NCBI GenBank assembly: GCA_030062745.1
Contig: CP099848.1
Coordinates: forward strand, 8,391,501 to 8,455,500
Length of the DNA stretch: 64,000 bases
Direction of reading: 5' to 3'
DNA from: Capitulum mitella
Taxonomy: Eukaryota; Arthropoda; Thecostraca; Pollicipedomorpha; Pollicipedidae
The translations under genes were made by a program, and so were the position numbers. Below the pieces are notes generated by a model. That model saw only the letters and a program-made list of their open reading frames with translations, ran no database searches and was not told the DNA's origin. Positions within the stretch are counted from its first letter, which is position 1; each line of letters begins with the position of its first letter. Positions 25,032-40,224 of this stretch are shown in pieces.

Positions 25032-25188
25032 AGGCACGTAGCCAGGATTTTCCTGGGGGGGGGGGCAAATGTGAAATTTTGTCATATGCCACTGGCATAT
25101 GACAAAGTTTATAAGAAAAAGCAGCAGTTTTATGTAGTTTACGTCATGTTTAACGCACATGAAAACACATGTTTGTTTTTGCAATATA

Positions 25189-25221
<33 letters not shown>

Positions 25222-25348
25222 GTGTATATATATGTATATGTGACCACTATTACGTATTCCTGCGAAATCGTTATATATCTAGTGTGAGCCGCTTAGCTAA
25301 GGCGGGAAAGCATAGCCCCTTTGGCCTCCCTCTTGGTTACGTCCTTGT
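25032..25348. mobile_element. hAT-like MITE (317 bp) with perfect 8-bp target duplication
   Basis: GCTGATGC stands on both sides (25024-25031 and 25349-25356). The element begins AGGCACGTAGCCAGGATTTT followed by a run of G. Its other end, read from the minus strand, begins ACAAGGACGTAACCAAGAGG. Inside are a 14-bp inverted repeat (TTTGTCATATGCCA with its complement, near 25078-25106) and a TA/TG microsatellite at about 25183-25240. It has no coding capacity. An 8-bp duplication and this end style suit the hAT superfamily. Confidence 0.85.
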
Positions 25349-25462
25349 GCTGATGCCTCTGGTGTGAACTATTGTGCGGTTGACAACATCGAGGGCATGA
25401 CTGTAACGGCGCGAAGGGCACGGAGGGCATCCACTCTGCAAATTCAGCTGATTTTGACGGGA

Positions 25463-25470
25463 TCTCTCTC

Positions 25471-25552
<82 letters not shown>
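25463..25552. repeat. (TC)n-(TA)n compound microsatellite
   Basis: About 50 bp of TC with one CC interruption run straight into about 38 bp of TA. Long shadow ORFs on both strands come from this tract. Confidence 0.95.
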
Positions 25553-25553
<1 letters not shown>

Positions 25554-28500
25554 GTGCTAAATATAATGTTCATAAAACATGATAGAAAACACGAAATTTG
25601 TCTCATTTTTGTTGATGTGGTCCAGGCAGAGAGACTCTTATACAAATGGAGTGAAATAGGACAGTGGCACTCTCAACTGATGATCTACGACAAAAGATGT
25701 GATCTGCAAACAAGTGTCATGGATCATTCCTACACATACGCACATTCGATGCTGTATGTGATCCACCATACTTAATTTTAAATCTCGTGAAACATTGGTG
25801 TTAAGGGGATAAAGTGGGTTAAAGTAATGTCACTCATCAGCAAAATACCCGTAAAAACAAATCCTGCTGGCCCGGGGTTGAGCCAGAACGTTACAAAATG
25901 AGCATTAACGAGCGATAAATCACAGAAAAACTCTATAAATGTCTGATGCTGCCGGTCGTTCACGACTTTTACCACGTCTACGCTCATGAAGCTGGCGGTA
26001 CTGGCTCGCATAATAGGTGACTCATACCCTCCCAGATGGAGCTCAGGCTTCTGATGTCACTGGTACCGGCTCGTTCTTAGCCAGTTTTCAAGGCAACTGG
26101 AAAAGACGGCCAGCACCGACTGTGGAGTTGACTTCTACCTGAACACGCTTTCCGCTCTCATTCGTTTTGTCTTGCTACTCAGATTGTCCTGTCGCCATGA
26201 CTGTGCCATTTTTAGGTATTCGTGTCTGTTCTGAGAGCAGTCTTGACGCGGCAGGTGACGACTATATGTTATGCCGGTTTATTGCAACACTCTTTTTTCC
26301 AGATCACATTTTCTTGAGGTACTTTACTAACTGGGCTATACGATCCTGCTTGCAGATTCAACACAATATACTGATTTTTCACAACTTGAACGCCGTTGAA
26401 AATGAGGCACGGAAAAGATAACGATGTCAGTTAAATTTAAAGGAGGGATTCCATGTGTCTGAAGTGGTAATGTTTTCACAATATGTAGTAATAAGGCATC
26501 GCTTGTTTCTGATTCACGATTAATTTCTTTTAACACCACTATGCCCCTTAATTAGTTTTTTTAGAGCGCGAGCTTTTTTGTGCACTGCGCTAGTGCCATT
26601 TTCGGTACCGGTTGAACTGAATGCCCAAGGACCATTTTCTAGCGTGTGTCATTGTCTGTGACTCTGATGAACTGCATGAAAATGGTGTTGTTCCTTCCTT
26701 TTGGTCCCTCCGTGCTCGGTAAAATCCCTTTCACGTGCAGAACCATCTACAACAGAGCCCCGGTAGACGGTTCTGCAAATATCCGGCGGATTGCCCAAAT
26801 CGGCCCAACTATGGGCACAATTAAACGCGCATTTTTTCGATTGAGTTCGATAGTGACCAGCCGGTGGAAGCGCATCAAGCACAGTCCGCAGCCCATCATG
26901 CAAGATTGCCATCATCTGGCCATTGTGCTGGCAGCCGTGGCTCGTTTGTGGCATATTTTTCGTCCGCCCGCCGTTTTTGCCAAGCCGGCACTGGATCGCA
27001 ACTGAACTGCACCGCTATTTTCTGGCATAGTGGCCGGCCACGTAAACCTGTTTTTGCTCGCCGGTGGACATGCGTAAGGGTCTTGTGTCCGTTCGGTCCA
27101 AGGAAAATCGCTGCCGCCCGAATCACGCGACACAAAATAGTGCTGTCACACTGACCGTGCATGCAACTGGGTGGATTAGCAAATATGAGTCACAGTAGCA
27201 GCCCGCGCTATCCTATCCACTCAAGTTGTTGATTTTTGTCGAAAACCCGGGAAACTGCGGTCGGTTTTTTTCACAAGTCGAAACATGGATTTTTCCTGCT
27301 TATTGTTTTCCCACAATCAGAGTCAATCAAACTGCATTCTGCCGATTTATGGTGGCATTGCAGCGATCCGTGCTTTCGGATTAATCACCTGGTCACCGCC
27401 GGCCGGGCTGATGATGAGATAATCTCGTGGGAAAAGGGGATTTTTCAACTGTGTCCACCGCCGGCGTACAGGAACCACCGCAGCCGGCCGCCAAAAATGT
27501 CGGGTCGTCGTGCAGAGGTGAGCTGGAGCCTCGGTGTCGTCGCAGGCGGAGCGGGCCGCCACGAACACGACAGCGGCCGTACCGGCCGACGTTGGCGGCA
27601 GTCACCTGACGGCTAACGGTCTACCGCCGCGCAGACGCCGTGGCACCCTCCAGAAAACGGTCCGCCGCCCTTTTTAAGAACGAAACAATTCACACTAGGC
27701 CTGAAAAGGTTGTTTTTTGTGTAAAAACGTGGAAAAGTGAAGGAATGCCCAACGTAGCGGCATTAGGTCATGTGCAGCATTAGGCATGAAATGGATTAAA
27801 CAAAATCAGGACGCAAAAGTTGCAAAAAGGCGTCTTGAGAAAGCAGTCAACGGTACCGGAAAACATCAGATACTCGGACAAAATTTCCGTCCTGTTTGCT
27901 GAATAGAAACGTACTAGTACGGCTTTTGGTTGCCAGACAAAGAAAAATATCGAGAATTTATTTGCACGTCATTGTCTTGTGGCGTGCCAAAATGTTAAGA
28001 GGATTTAGCCACCGCTCAAGAGTTCATATCTGACGCCTCAACCACGAAGATAGAACAGAAACCTTCCATGTCTTCTGAAAGGCTCCTACCCTGTTTAATG
28101 TCCAATTAAGTAATTTAATTATGGTTCCGCTCCCGCTGCGGAACGCGTGCGGTGCTTTGTAGCAAAAAAGCAAATTACAAGTCGCATTGAGCTGCCGTTA
28201 CGAAAACGTTCGGCAAACTAAAGAAGTCGCATCGGCGTGGGTTATAATTTGGAGCCGACTGGTGCCTCACGCGAGCTGTCGGCGCTGGGCACCATGTGTC
28301 TGATCCGGAGAGACCCGGCCTGCTAATACCGGCCCGGGATGGCAGGCTGAACCCACTTTTAACACTCTGCCGAGAGCAGGCCGTTTCAATGGCCTGGCAC
28401 GAGGAAACCTTACCAAGTTTGATTTTGCCTGTCCTGAGCTGACCTGACTGAATCTGTCCTGATCAATGGCTTGCATATGAGGCGTGCGATAACAGGACGG

Positions 28501-28990
28501 GTACCGGCCGTTCTGCGATTTGAACAGATGTGTGAATGTGTAAACAAAAACTGTACCTTCCTGATGCTCCTGAGACGATATTGGAATATCAGGTATGTTG
28601 TCCGCCAGACAATTGCTTAAGCTCAGACTGCAAAAGCTCTCCAGTCGTCAACAAGCCTTCACACAGAATCAGTTTCTGAGCCGTGTTTCGGTAAGCCGCA
28701 CCGTGGTGAGGCCGCGGCCGGCGCGGATTATGAAGCTCCGTTAGGTGGTCGGGCAGGCTGGCCGTGGACAGCGGCCCGGCCGATCCGTCCCCCAGCGCCG
28801 CGGCACGGTGGCCGAGCGCCGCTGTGTTCAGCCGGCCCAGCCGGCCAGCTCCGGGCGGACGCCGCTGTTTGTGCAGGTCTCGTCCGGCGCTATTCGGCGG
28901 TGGTCTCGGCACGAGCACGTGCGCCCAGTCACGTGCACGGATGGATGCACTCGTGCATAACGTTACATCCGCTGCTGGAAACCGCGTCCT
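25553..28990. other. Intron 2 sequence without recognised feature
   Basis: Mixed composition, with GC-richer islands at 27380-27620 and 28720-28930. Several overlapping ORFs on both strands show no conserved motif. I see nothing supportable. Confidence 0.5.
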
Positions 28991-31795
<2,805 letters not shown>

Positions 31796-31945
31796 GTGTG
31801 TCAGTACCGCGGGCCGATCCTCCCGGTGTGTCAGTACCGCGGGCCGATCCTCCCGGTGTGTCAGTACCGCGGGCCGATCCTCCCGGTGTGTCAGTATAGC
31901 GGGCCGTTCCTCCCGGTGTGTCAGTACCGCGGGCCGATCCTCCTG
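31796..31945. repeat. Minisatellite, unit 30 bp, nearly perfect
   Basis: Five units of GTGTCAGTACCGCGGGCCGA then TCCTCCCGGT, three of them identical, so the array is recent. The unit length is a multiple of three, which makes open repeat peptides in several frames on both strands. Confidence 0.95.
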
Positions 31946-31949
31946 GTTG

Positions 31950-32110
31950 GGACGGCGCCATTCAGTGTCAATACCCCGGGACCGCGTCACTTAGTGTCAG
32001 TACTCCAGGACGTTGTCAGTCAGTGTCAGTAGTGCCCCGGGACGGTGTCAGTCAGTTTACGTACCCCGGGGGCGGTGTCAGTCGGTGTCAGTGCCTCAGG
32101 GACGGCCGGT
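31950..32110. repeat. Minisatellite, unit about 37 bp
   Basis: Four imperfect units around the words CCCCGGGAC, GGTGTCAGTCAGTGTCAGTA. It directly follows the 30-bp array and shares the GTGTCAGTA word with it, so the two may have a common origin. Confidence 0.75.
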
Positions 32111-32744
32111 GGCCGACCGGTGGGTGCCGGCTGCTCTCCGCTCGGATCGCACCTTCCGGGAAACGGCGGCGTCTGTAATCTGGCGCAGACGGCTCTGGCT
32201 CGGTCGGCCGCTGCGTGATGGCAGAGTCACGCGCTCGGCGGCGCCTGCTGCCGTCCATCCGGCTCCTGCCCGGCCCCTGCCCTGTCTGCTGGTCCGCCCT
32301 GTCTGGTTTCTGTGACCAACGACGGCCGTCACTATCCGCTCTTGGCAGTGGCGATCTGGCCTTGTCACCCTAGCCTTGACCGTAATCTTCAACAGGATGT
32401 AGAGGTTGTCGGTGACCGGTAATAAAAATCGGATCCCCTGGTTCACTGTTATCTCGTTTTACATTTCATATTGAGACCGACTTGGGCACCGCACAGTTCC
32501 AATGACATCCAATGGAAGGATTGCTTTTTGAACCACCAAACGGACCTGAAGCGCAGATTCTGTACAGCACTGTCAGAGGGGGGGGGGGGAGCCGTCGCTC
32601 GCGTCCATATGCCAGGGTCCGGGTCGATGTGAGCTAGATCAGTGAGATGTCTCTGACCGCCGCCGCTGTCGCCTCTCTGCTTATTGGGCCGAGGCCGGCC
32701 CGACCGACAGCGGATCTGCCCCATACGGCCGGCAGATATCCCTC
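32111..32744. other. Intron 2 sequence, GC-rich
   Basis: GC-rich stretch with a 12-base G run near 32578. No coding motif was found. Confidence 0.45.
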
Positions 32745-33085
32745 ATACGGCCAGTGGATCTGCCCCTGTCCGTCAGCTGGTCTGCCTCAGTCCATCAGCC
32801 GTTCTGCCTCAGCCCGTCAGCTGACGTTCGTCGGTCCATCAGCTGTTCTGTCCCAGGCCGTCAGCTGATCTGCCTCAGTCCACCAAATGTTCTGCCCGGG
32901 GCTGTCAGCTGATCGGCCTCAGCCCGTCAGCTGATCTGTCTCGGCTCGTCAGCTGATCTTCCTCAGTCCATCAGCTAGTCTGCCTCAGTCCATTAGCTGA
33001 TGTGACTCAGTCCATCAGCTGTTCTGCCCCAGGCCGTCAGCTGATCTGCCTCGATCCGTTAGCTTGTCTTCCTCAGGCTATTGAG
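32745..33085. repeat. Minisatellite, unit about 24 bp
   Basis: About thirteen imperfect units of the form CGTCAGCTGATCTGCCTCAG then TCCAT, with CAGCTGAT and CTGCCTCAG as conserved words. Confidence 0.88.
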
Positions 33086-34435
33086 TGGTTCCCGGCTGGC
33101 ACTGATGGCCTGGTGAAAAACTGCCGAACACAGCAAACGAGGGCAGCGGCTGCACCAGGCGGGCCAGCTGAACCCCGCCGACTCGCGCGCTCGGCGTACA
33201 CGACGGCAGCACTGACGCTTTGCGGCTGCCCTCGTCACGCCGCTAACACGGCTAGGATAGCGACATCGACAAGGCCGTGCTGTGTCGGTCACCTTCGTTA
33301 GTTCCGACTCGGACTCTGTGGGTTCGAATTTCGACACCGCTAGCTCTCGACCTGTGACACGTGCGGTGTGGACCCAACAGTGGACGTTCTGAACACAAGT
33401 GTGTGCGCCCTAAACCCAAACAAACCAGCTATCCGTCCTATGCTGTGTCGTGTCCACATCTGATCTCGGCCCTACCCTGGGTCATCTCAAAACCACTAAC
33501 GCCTTGCAGTGGAGAACCTGTTCTGCCTGCGAATCCTCTGACTTTCGGCTAGTATCAGCTGTAGGATTATCTTCCAACGCTCCACTGCATAAAGCTTCCA
33601 GCGCGCCATTGCATAAACTGCACTGTCACGTCAGTGTCGTTTTCTTCGATCATTTGGGACGGCAGGCGAGTGGGCCCCGACTGGCCTTGGTCACTGACGC
33701 GCCCTGAATCACCCACTCCTTGATCCTGATCAGTGTCTTCACATACACTCCGCAGTCATAATGCCAGACTAAAGCCGCCTCCGACTTGCGGTGCTGGTAG
33801 GGTGACGCCCTTAACGCCGTTCCCGTGCCCATAGCGCTAGGGTGCACTCCCGTATGGAGGGGGGGGGGGGCTATTCAGCTACCCTGGGGTCTCGAAAATT
33901 AGCCATTTGATTTGATCGCAACAAACGGCAATCGATTCTTTGTGACATAAACCGCATTTTGTGGAGAAATTTGGGAAATCTTCAAAGCTGTGGGTACAGG
34001 TGAGCAAAAACGTCTCAAGGGTGCAGTTTGTTAGACTCCGTATTGGCTTGAATCTAGAGCTAATCGATCGCGATTTTCCCATTAACACACTGAAAAGTAT
34101 GAATAATACTTTTTTGAAGTCTGAATTAAAATAAAACTTAAAAAATACCTTCTACCATTTACCAACCATGTTATTGTTAAAAAGAAGAAGTCGAATACAT
34201 TTTTTAATGTTTTTTTTTATAAATTTGATCCGAATGGGTGCTGGAGTGATGTCAGAAATCGGAGCCCGTGCTGAGCACAACTTGTTAGACAGACTCCGAC
34301 CCCTAAACCCGACAGAGAGATTCCAGATGAAGGCTGATTCTGTGGCGAAAGTTTAACGTGCCGCTAAGGGTGCGACGTGACCGTATGATAGTCAGCTTAA
34401 CCTTCTTTTGGCCAGTTGCCAGCTGACCTGCGGGG
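33086..34435. other. Intron 2 sequence without recognised gene
   Basis: A weak tRNA-like relic may lie at 33283-33343 (TGTCGGTCACCTTCGTTAG with GGGTTCGAATTTCGACA downstream). Otherwise ordinary sequence with a G run at 33859-33870. Confidence 0.4.
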
Positions 34436-34515
34436 CAAGAACGAACGCCGGGGCGACTCGAACCCGTCTTGCCAGGACAGGGAGACCAGTGCTCTACCAA
34501 CTGAACTACCTTTCA
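34436..34515 (-). mobile_element. tRNA-derived SINE-like relic
   Basis: On the minus strand GGTAGTTCAGTTGGTAGAGC is a good A box and D arm, and GGGTTCGAGTCGCCCC is a good B box, at near-normal tRNA spacing. The anticodon stem cannot be formed and the T stem has mismatches, so no anticodon is assigned and a working tRNA is unlikely. It is best read as a SINE head or tRNA pseudogene. Confidence 0.6.
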
Positions 34516-36793
34516 CGGTTTGTAAATGTTGGCATACGTGGTGCCAGGGACAAAAAAGGGGAACTGTCGTGATCACACGTTCATCAGGTCAGCCTACGAC
34601 CTTTGGCCTTAAATCACTTCGGATGGCCTCAAAGTCACATGAAATGGCCTTGGGCTCATTTTGAAGCGTTTAAAAACTTTTCCAATCATCTGAATTGACT
34701 ATCTTTCCAAACGTCCTGTGTATGGCCGTCGTGATATGGCTTACGTGCGCGAACATTTTGGGTCATAGCTCCTCGACCCAACTTGGTAGTCAGTTGACTT
34801 TGAAACACAGGAAGCGAATGCTGCGTTGAGTCACATGTGTTTCGAATTCTGAATCAGAAAAATTAGCATCGAAAATATTCACATCAAACCAAATCTGGGC
34901 TTTTCACCTGGACCTGGCCCGTGAAGTTATCTAAGATTAACCATTTTTGTATGTCTGGCCAGTTATTAACCTATGAACTCATCTTCTCAAAAACGTTATG
35001 TCCGGCATACATCTTTCTCCTACCTTCAACGGCGTTAAAAACGACGCGAGATGCCTCTCAAAAACTTCACCTGGCTCTTCCCGGGGGAAAACACAATTAC
35101 GAAAATTCGGCATAACACGTAGCAAGATCAAGTAGGGAAATCACCAAGTTTTTTAAAAGCCACTCCAAAAAAACATGGAAATGGTGAACAAAGAAAACCG
35201 GAGGAGGACTTCTGAAACCCCCCCCCCTCTCCTCCTTCCAAACGGGAATAGAGTTAAGAAATGTCATCCTCAATATAATTCCATTGCCTCAACCAGGCAT
35301 CGACGTCCGCGAAACTTGAACGCAAAATCACGAGAACTGGCATCGTTCTGGTGCTAGGTGAGCTATCCTCGCTGAAGGAAATACAATGCTGCTCTCGGAT
35401 CGCTAAACACCATTTGAGCTGGGAGCCTGTGTGTTTAGATGGCTCATTGCCTTGCATGCAAATGAGCCATTGACAACCGCTCATCCATTAAGACCGGCTG
35501 TTGCATTTTCTCCATCCTGCCCACAAACGAGGTGAATCTTTTGTTGGAGATAAACCATAATGCTGCTAGTTTCGCAGCGAGTCGTTTGGTACAAAAACTT
35601 TCCATTAAAAGATTGCGGAGAACAAGAACACCGGCAAAAAACAAATCAAGGAGATCGAACGGGATGGCTGATTTAATAATGGAGGGCCGATGAAAGTGGG
35701 AGCGGTTGTGACCATCCACATTTACCCCGAAATTACGGGCGCTGAGTAGCAATCATACAGCTCGAGCAGACGCCAGGAGTCAATTAGTCCTGAACGGCGG
35801 CGGCCAGCGCCGGTCTGACGGTGGCGGGGCGCCCGTGCCCTTTTTGCGGCCAGTGCTCCTGTCCAGAAGCTCCAGCTCCTGCTGGGCGTGCTACTGGAAC
35901 TCTCGGCAGGTAACGGTTATGCACGGCGGCGATCAGAATTCGCCGGGCCGGGTGTAAAGACGGGAAGCGCTCGGCAGGAGATTGCTGCGCCGCACCTGGT
36001 TTTTGTCCTAGATTTAGGTTTTTGTCCTAGAATGTCCAAGATTCTGCCGCATTTTGACGTGCATTGCTCGCCTGGCTCCGATTCTCCTTACCTCGTCCCC
36101 GTCTGGCTCCTGCCGACTCCAGCACCCCAGCTGAGTTACGACCATGCTTGTGTACTTTTATGTTACAACTAAACCCATTGCATGTTCGGACGAAATGTGC
36201 AGTCACCGTAAAAGAGTCTGGAAGTGAATCTCGAAGTGCTTCTTTTCGCCATGATGGGGAGGAAGGTTTGTCTCAACTTCTGGGCATTCCCACAAAGCGG
36301 AATTTTACCAATTTTCACCTTAAGAAATGCTGATGGTTTTATTGCCATCTTTCCACCAATTATGCGTAAATATTATCGCATGTAATGCGGATGCGTTTCT
36401 ATTCAGTGCGCCTTTTTCAGATGTGTTATCCAACAATATTTTGACTAAATTCCCCGATGATTTCGAGGTTTCAGTTGTATGCGCACCAGTCATGTGCCGG
36501 ATCCCGATGGAAACCAGGTTGTCCCCTCGTTTTGCGTCGGATTCTAAGCTGATCAGGGTAAGTGTGACCTGGGCACTGCTTTGCTCCGAAGGGACATGAC
36601 CTTTCCGAGATGACGCAGTGACCCGGCCGAGTCAACGAGAAGGTGAACACAGCATGGGGATAACCTGAACTCCATCGAGATCCAGAGGCACTTGTCTGAT
36701 GTGCTCCTACATCAGCGGATTGTCCAAAGCTGAACTCTGAAATGAATTAAAACGCAGTTAGGATGAATCATGTCTATGTCTACTAGTATATAA

Positions 36794-36796
<3 letters not shown>
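34516..36796. other. Intron 2 sequence without recognised feature
   Basis: Mixed composition. ORFs are short and unrelated to known domains. Confidence 0.5.

Positions 36797-36836
<40 letters not shown>
36797..36836. repeat. (AT)n microsatellite
   Basis: Pure alternating AT of about 40 bp. Confidence 0.96.
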
Positions 36837-36839
<3 letters not shown>

Positions 36840-37959
36840 GCAAGCTGTCCTACCACCTACTCATCTTGGAAATCATCTTTATGCTCAACAGGCACAACCA
36901 AGATGAAGTGACAGGAACTTTACACTTGGTTCGTTTCAGCGCATGATACGCCTATTCGCGCACAATCCTGTCTGTGCCTTCCGATAAGCGTGAAGTAGAA
37001 ACTCGTCGGGTTTTTTTTTAAAAAATGGGGCCCCTTTGTACTCAGCGTACTGCCTTGCTCCTGCCCAATCATCCAGCAACAAATCACGACTATATTACAG
37101 CTTAAATGGGAAAAATCATGGCTTAATTTACCGCAAAACGTTTGTTTTGTGTCTGAAGTTTAATACATCGCTAGTTATTATGTCTGTCATAACGATTGAT
37201 TTTCTACCATTTAACAACCAGAACGCTTGCGCTCAGAAACGAATGTACATCATTCTGGCCACGTTTGCAGCGATTGAAATGGAGCATATCGGACTGTTTT
37301 CTTGGAAGCGCCGTAAGCACTGGACCGTTATCAACTAGTTCCTTTTCTTCAAAGCAGAATCCATCCGAGGTATGTTAATCCTGTGTTGCCTTTCCCGTGC
37401 TTTACAATGGGGACAGTCGCGTGACACGAACACCGTCCGCTATCGCTAAACACGAGCCGGAATCGCTGGGACGGATCAGACCTTACATTAACGTCGACCG
37501 ATTTTCCTCGCATTCAACAGGTTCGCATGCTGATGTGTGGTTTGATTTTGCCCATCTTGTCGCCCACTTCCTGGAATCCGCGTTAAGTAACCGGCAATGT
37601 TCGGCGTCCACCAAACGTTCAGCCTTGGAACGCCTCCAGCCGTCCTTCGCACAGTATTTCCATTTTAACGGCAGAATCAGAACACTTCTTACTAAACGTG
37701 ATGTTGCGTGCTTGATGTGCGAAATGCATTATGCATTTTCCGTATTTGATATCACGTTTTGTGTCGTCGCCAAACGTTTGATGCGAACGTTTCCTCGCTA
37801 TTGATCAGCGGATTTTTCGTAGACACGTGACACGTACTCACCCGTGACGGTGGAGTCTCATCGAGTTAGCTATCCAGCCATTAGAAATACGGTACCATAA
37901 AGGGAAGACGACTGCCCGGAATATATAAAAACTAAGTAGAGGCGAAACTTCACGAGGTT
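36837..37959. other. Intron 2 sequence without recognised feature
   Basis: An open frame of 135 codons at 37397-37804 (plus) has no motif I recognise and no splice or codon-bias support. I leave it uncalled. Confidence 0.45.
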
Positions 37960-38085
37960 TCTCGTGAGCGGAAGATGGACGGAGCCTCACTAGGTGCTTG
38001 GTGTGAAGAAGAGGGACAGGGCTTCAACGGGTTTCTGGTGAAAGAAGAGGGGCAGGATCTCACGAGGTGCCTGGTGAGTGCAGCC
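37960..38085. repeat. Outlying copies of the 39-bp minisatellite
   Basis: Three diverged units of TCACGAGGTxxCTGGTGAG plus GAAGAGGGACAGGGC, the same family as the array at 38465-38880 but separated from it by about 380 bp of non-repeat sequence. Confidence 0.75.
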
Positions 38086-38464
38086 TGCTAGTAGACCATT
38101 TTCTACTGCATCACCACAGAAGGGAACAAGTTGGTAGGACTGAACCCACTCGTGCATTTCAACATTGCAAAGGTGCCTTGCGAGCGATGTCCTTATTCCG
38201 GGCCAGTGGAGCGTTGATCACAATCTTCTTGACTGAGGAAGTGGCCAGGACTGAGATTCATTTGGTTTTCACCCGGTCATGCTGGCGAGGTACTGGGTTT
38301 GAGTGATGCAACAGTCACCGAGCACGATCAGTGCCAAATCAACCTGGTATCTTCATGACACATTTTCCAACGTGAGCGTGATGTAAGGAAAAGAAATACC
38401 AACACTGCTCGCTAAAGAATTCCAACTGAGTTTCGTGGAGGAGCCTATCCTAGCGATGGCGAGC

Positions 38465-38880
38465 GGAAGAGGTGTGGAACCCTACCAGGTACCGGGTGAG
38501 CAGAAGAGGAACAGGGCCTCATGAGATGTCTGGTGAGCAAAGGGGAGGGACGGGTCTCACGAGATGTCTGGTCAGCAGAGGAGATGGACGGGGTCTCACG
38601 AGATGCCCGGTGAGCAGAGGAGAGGGACGGGGTCTCACAAGATGTCTGGGCAGCAGAAGAGATGGACGGGGCCTCACGAGATGTCTGGGCAGCAGAGGGG
38701 ATGGACGGGATCTCACGAGATGGCTGGTCAGCAGAGGAGAGGGACGGGGTCTCACGAGATGCCCGGTGTGCAGAGGGGATGGACGGGGTCTCACGAGATG
38801 CCCGGTGTGCAGGGGGGGGGGAGGGGGTCCCAGGAGACCCCCGGTGTAGAGGGGAGGGGGGGGGGGCCCACAAAAACGCC
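38465..38880. repeat. Minisatellite, unit 39 bp
   Basis: About ten units with CACGAGATGCCCGGTGTGCA and GAGGAGATGGACGGGGTCT. Because 39 is a multiple of three, long repeat ORFs appear in all frames on both strands; these are not genes. The 3' units become more and more G-rich. Confidence 0.93.
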
Positions 38881-38965
38881 CGGGGGGGGAGGGAGGGGGA
38901 GGGGGGGTCCACAAAGGCCCGGGGGGGAGAGGAGGGAGGGGGGGGGGCAAGGGGAGGCGGGGGGG

Positions 38966-39003
<38 letters not shown>
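38881..39003. repeat. G-rich tract ending in a 35-base G run
   Basis: Remnants of the 39-bp unit (CCCACAAAAACGCCCGGG, TCCACAAAGGCCCGGG) sit in ever longer G runs. The tract ends in 35 consecutive G at 38969-39003. This is a strong potential G-quadruplex and also a place where consensus accuracy is doubtful. Confidence 0.9.
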
Positions 39004-39005
<2 letters not shown>

Positions 39006-40224
39006 GGCGGTAATCGTATTCGCCACCGGCCGGCACCGCCGAACCGGACAGAAAGCCGCGCCTGTCGGCCGCCGACGTCCGGCGCGCGACTCCATTTTAC
39101 CGATGGCAGGGCCGGCGTGCCTGGGGCCGTTCTGTCGTTTCGGGGTGAACCCGGGTGCGGCGTGCTCGGCGGCGCGGTGCGTGACCCGTTAGTGTGGTGC
39201 GCCGGCCAGCGGCGCGGGGCGGCGCGGCGCGGCGCGCTGCCCGACTACCGAGTGACGCCGGCCGGTGATTGATGGGTAGGGGGCGGGCCGCCGCGCCGGT
39301 ACGGTCCCGGTCCGGCCCGGGCCTGCCGGCCCTGGGAGGGTGGAGTCGCCGCGCTCCCAGTGGCCACCATTGGGCCGGCACGTGTGGGAAGGGCGCTGCA
39401 GGTCCGGTCCGACCGCCGAGCTCCTCGCCGGCAGTTTGTGGTGGCGCGGGGCCCGTGTGGGGGCGGCCCCTGGCTAATCGGACCATTGGAGGCCATGCGC
39501 CGCTGGCTAACGGCCCGTGCACACGCGGAAGTCGTGCTGACTCACGAGGAACGTGTCGTTTAGGGACACTGCTTTCGGGCAACCAATTTTTCTAGCGTTC
39601 CTTTGTCAGTGATGTGCCCAAATGTTGTCAACAATGGACTTATGGTGCGAAAATTGTATCTTCTTGAAAATAACGACGCAAAAAATTGTTGGCACACTGA
39701 TTCTAAGTTTATAATTCGTTGGCATTTCAATTATGGCTTTAGTGTATAAAATCAACTTTAACAAGGGTAATTTGGTAGAACGTATCCTTCTGATTTCAGA
39801 GATTTTGGCTTTGGCACAGACGGAGAGTCTGAAGTTGAATTTCAAGATGAACCAGAGTGTAGAAGACGATCTAGAAGAAGTAGCAACATTTTTAAAATCA
39901 GGATATTATCCTTTAAAGGCTAGTCTTAGCCAGATACACACCGGCAGTCTGTTGTTTGAGAGAATTCAGTTTACCATGTCTCTCGAACCTGAACTGACGA
40001 ACTGCCGAATTTTGTTAAATGAACTGAAACTCTGAAACTCTCCGGACCTTTCTGCACTTGTAGAATTATCGATCTTTTCAGTCTTGAATTGATTTCCTTC
40101 TATCCCACCGGTGTGAAAAAGATTGTCGACAGTCTTAGGACAAATACGTCGAAGCCTACCTGTTTGGTTTGTTTGAGGAGCAGACTACTGGGAACCAGTG
40201 CTACATTTTTTTGTGCAAAAATCG
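39004..40224. other. Intron 2 sequence
   Basis: GC-rich to about 39560, AT-rich thereafter. An open frame at 39733-40035 (plus, 100 codons) has no recognised motif. Confidence 0.45.

Noticed and set aside
33283..33343. tRNA gene
   Set aside because: Good B box, but the molecule is too short and the A box poor; at most a relic.
37397..37804. 135-codon plus-strand ORF
   Set aside because: No motif, no splice or codon-bias support.
38445..39095. Long Pro-rich and Gly-rich ORFs on both strands
   Set aside because: They are translations of the 39-bp array and G tract, whose unit is a multiple of three; no domain and no splice context.
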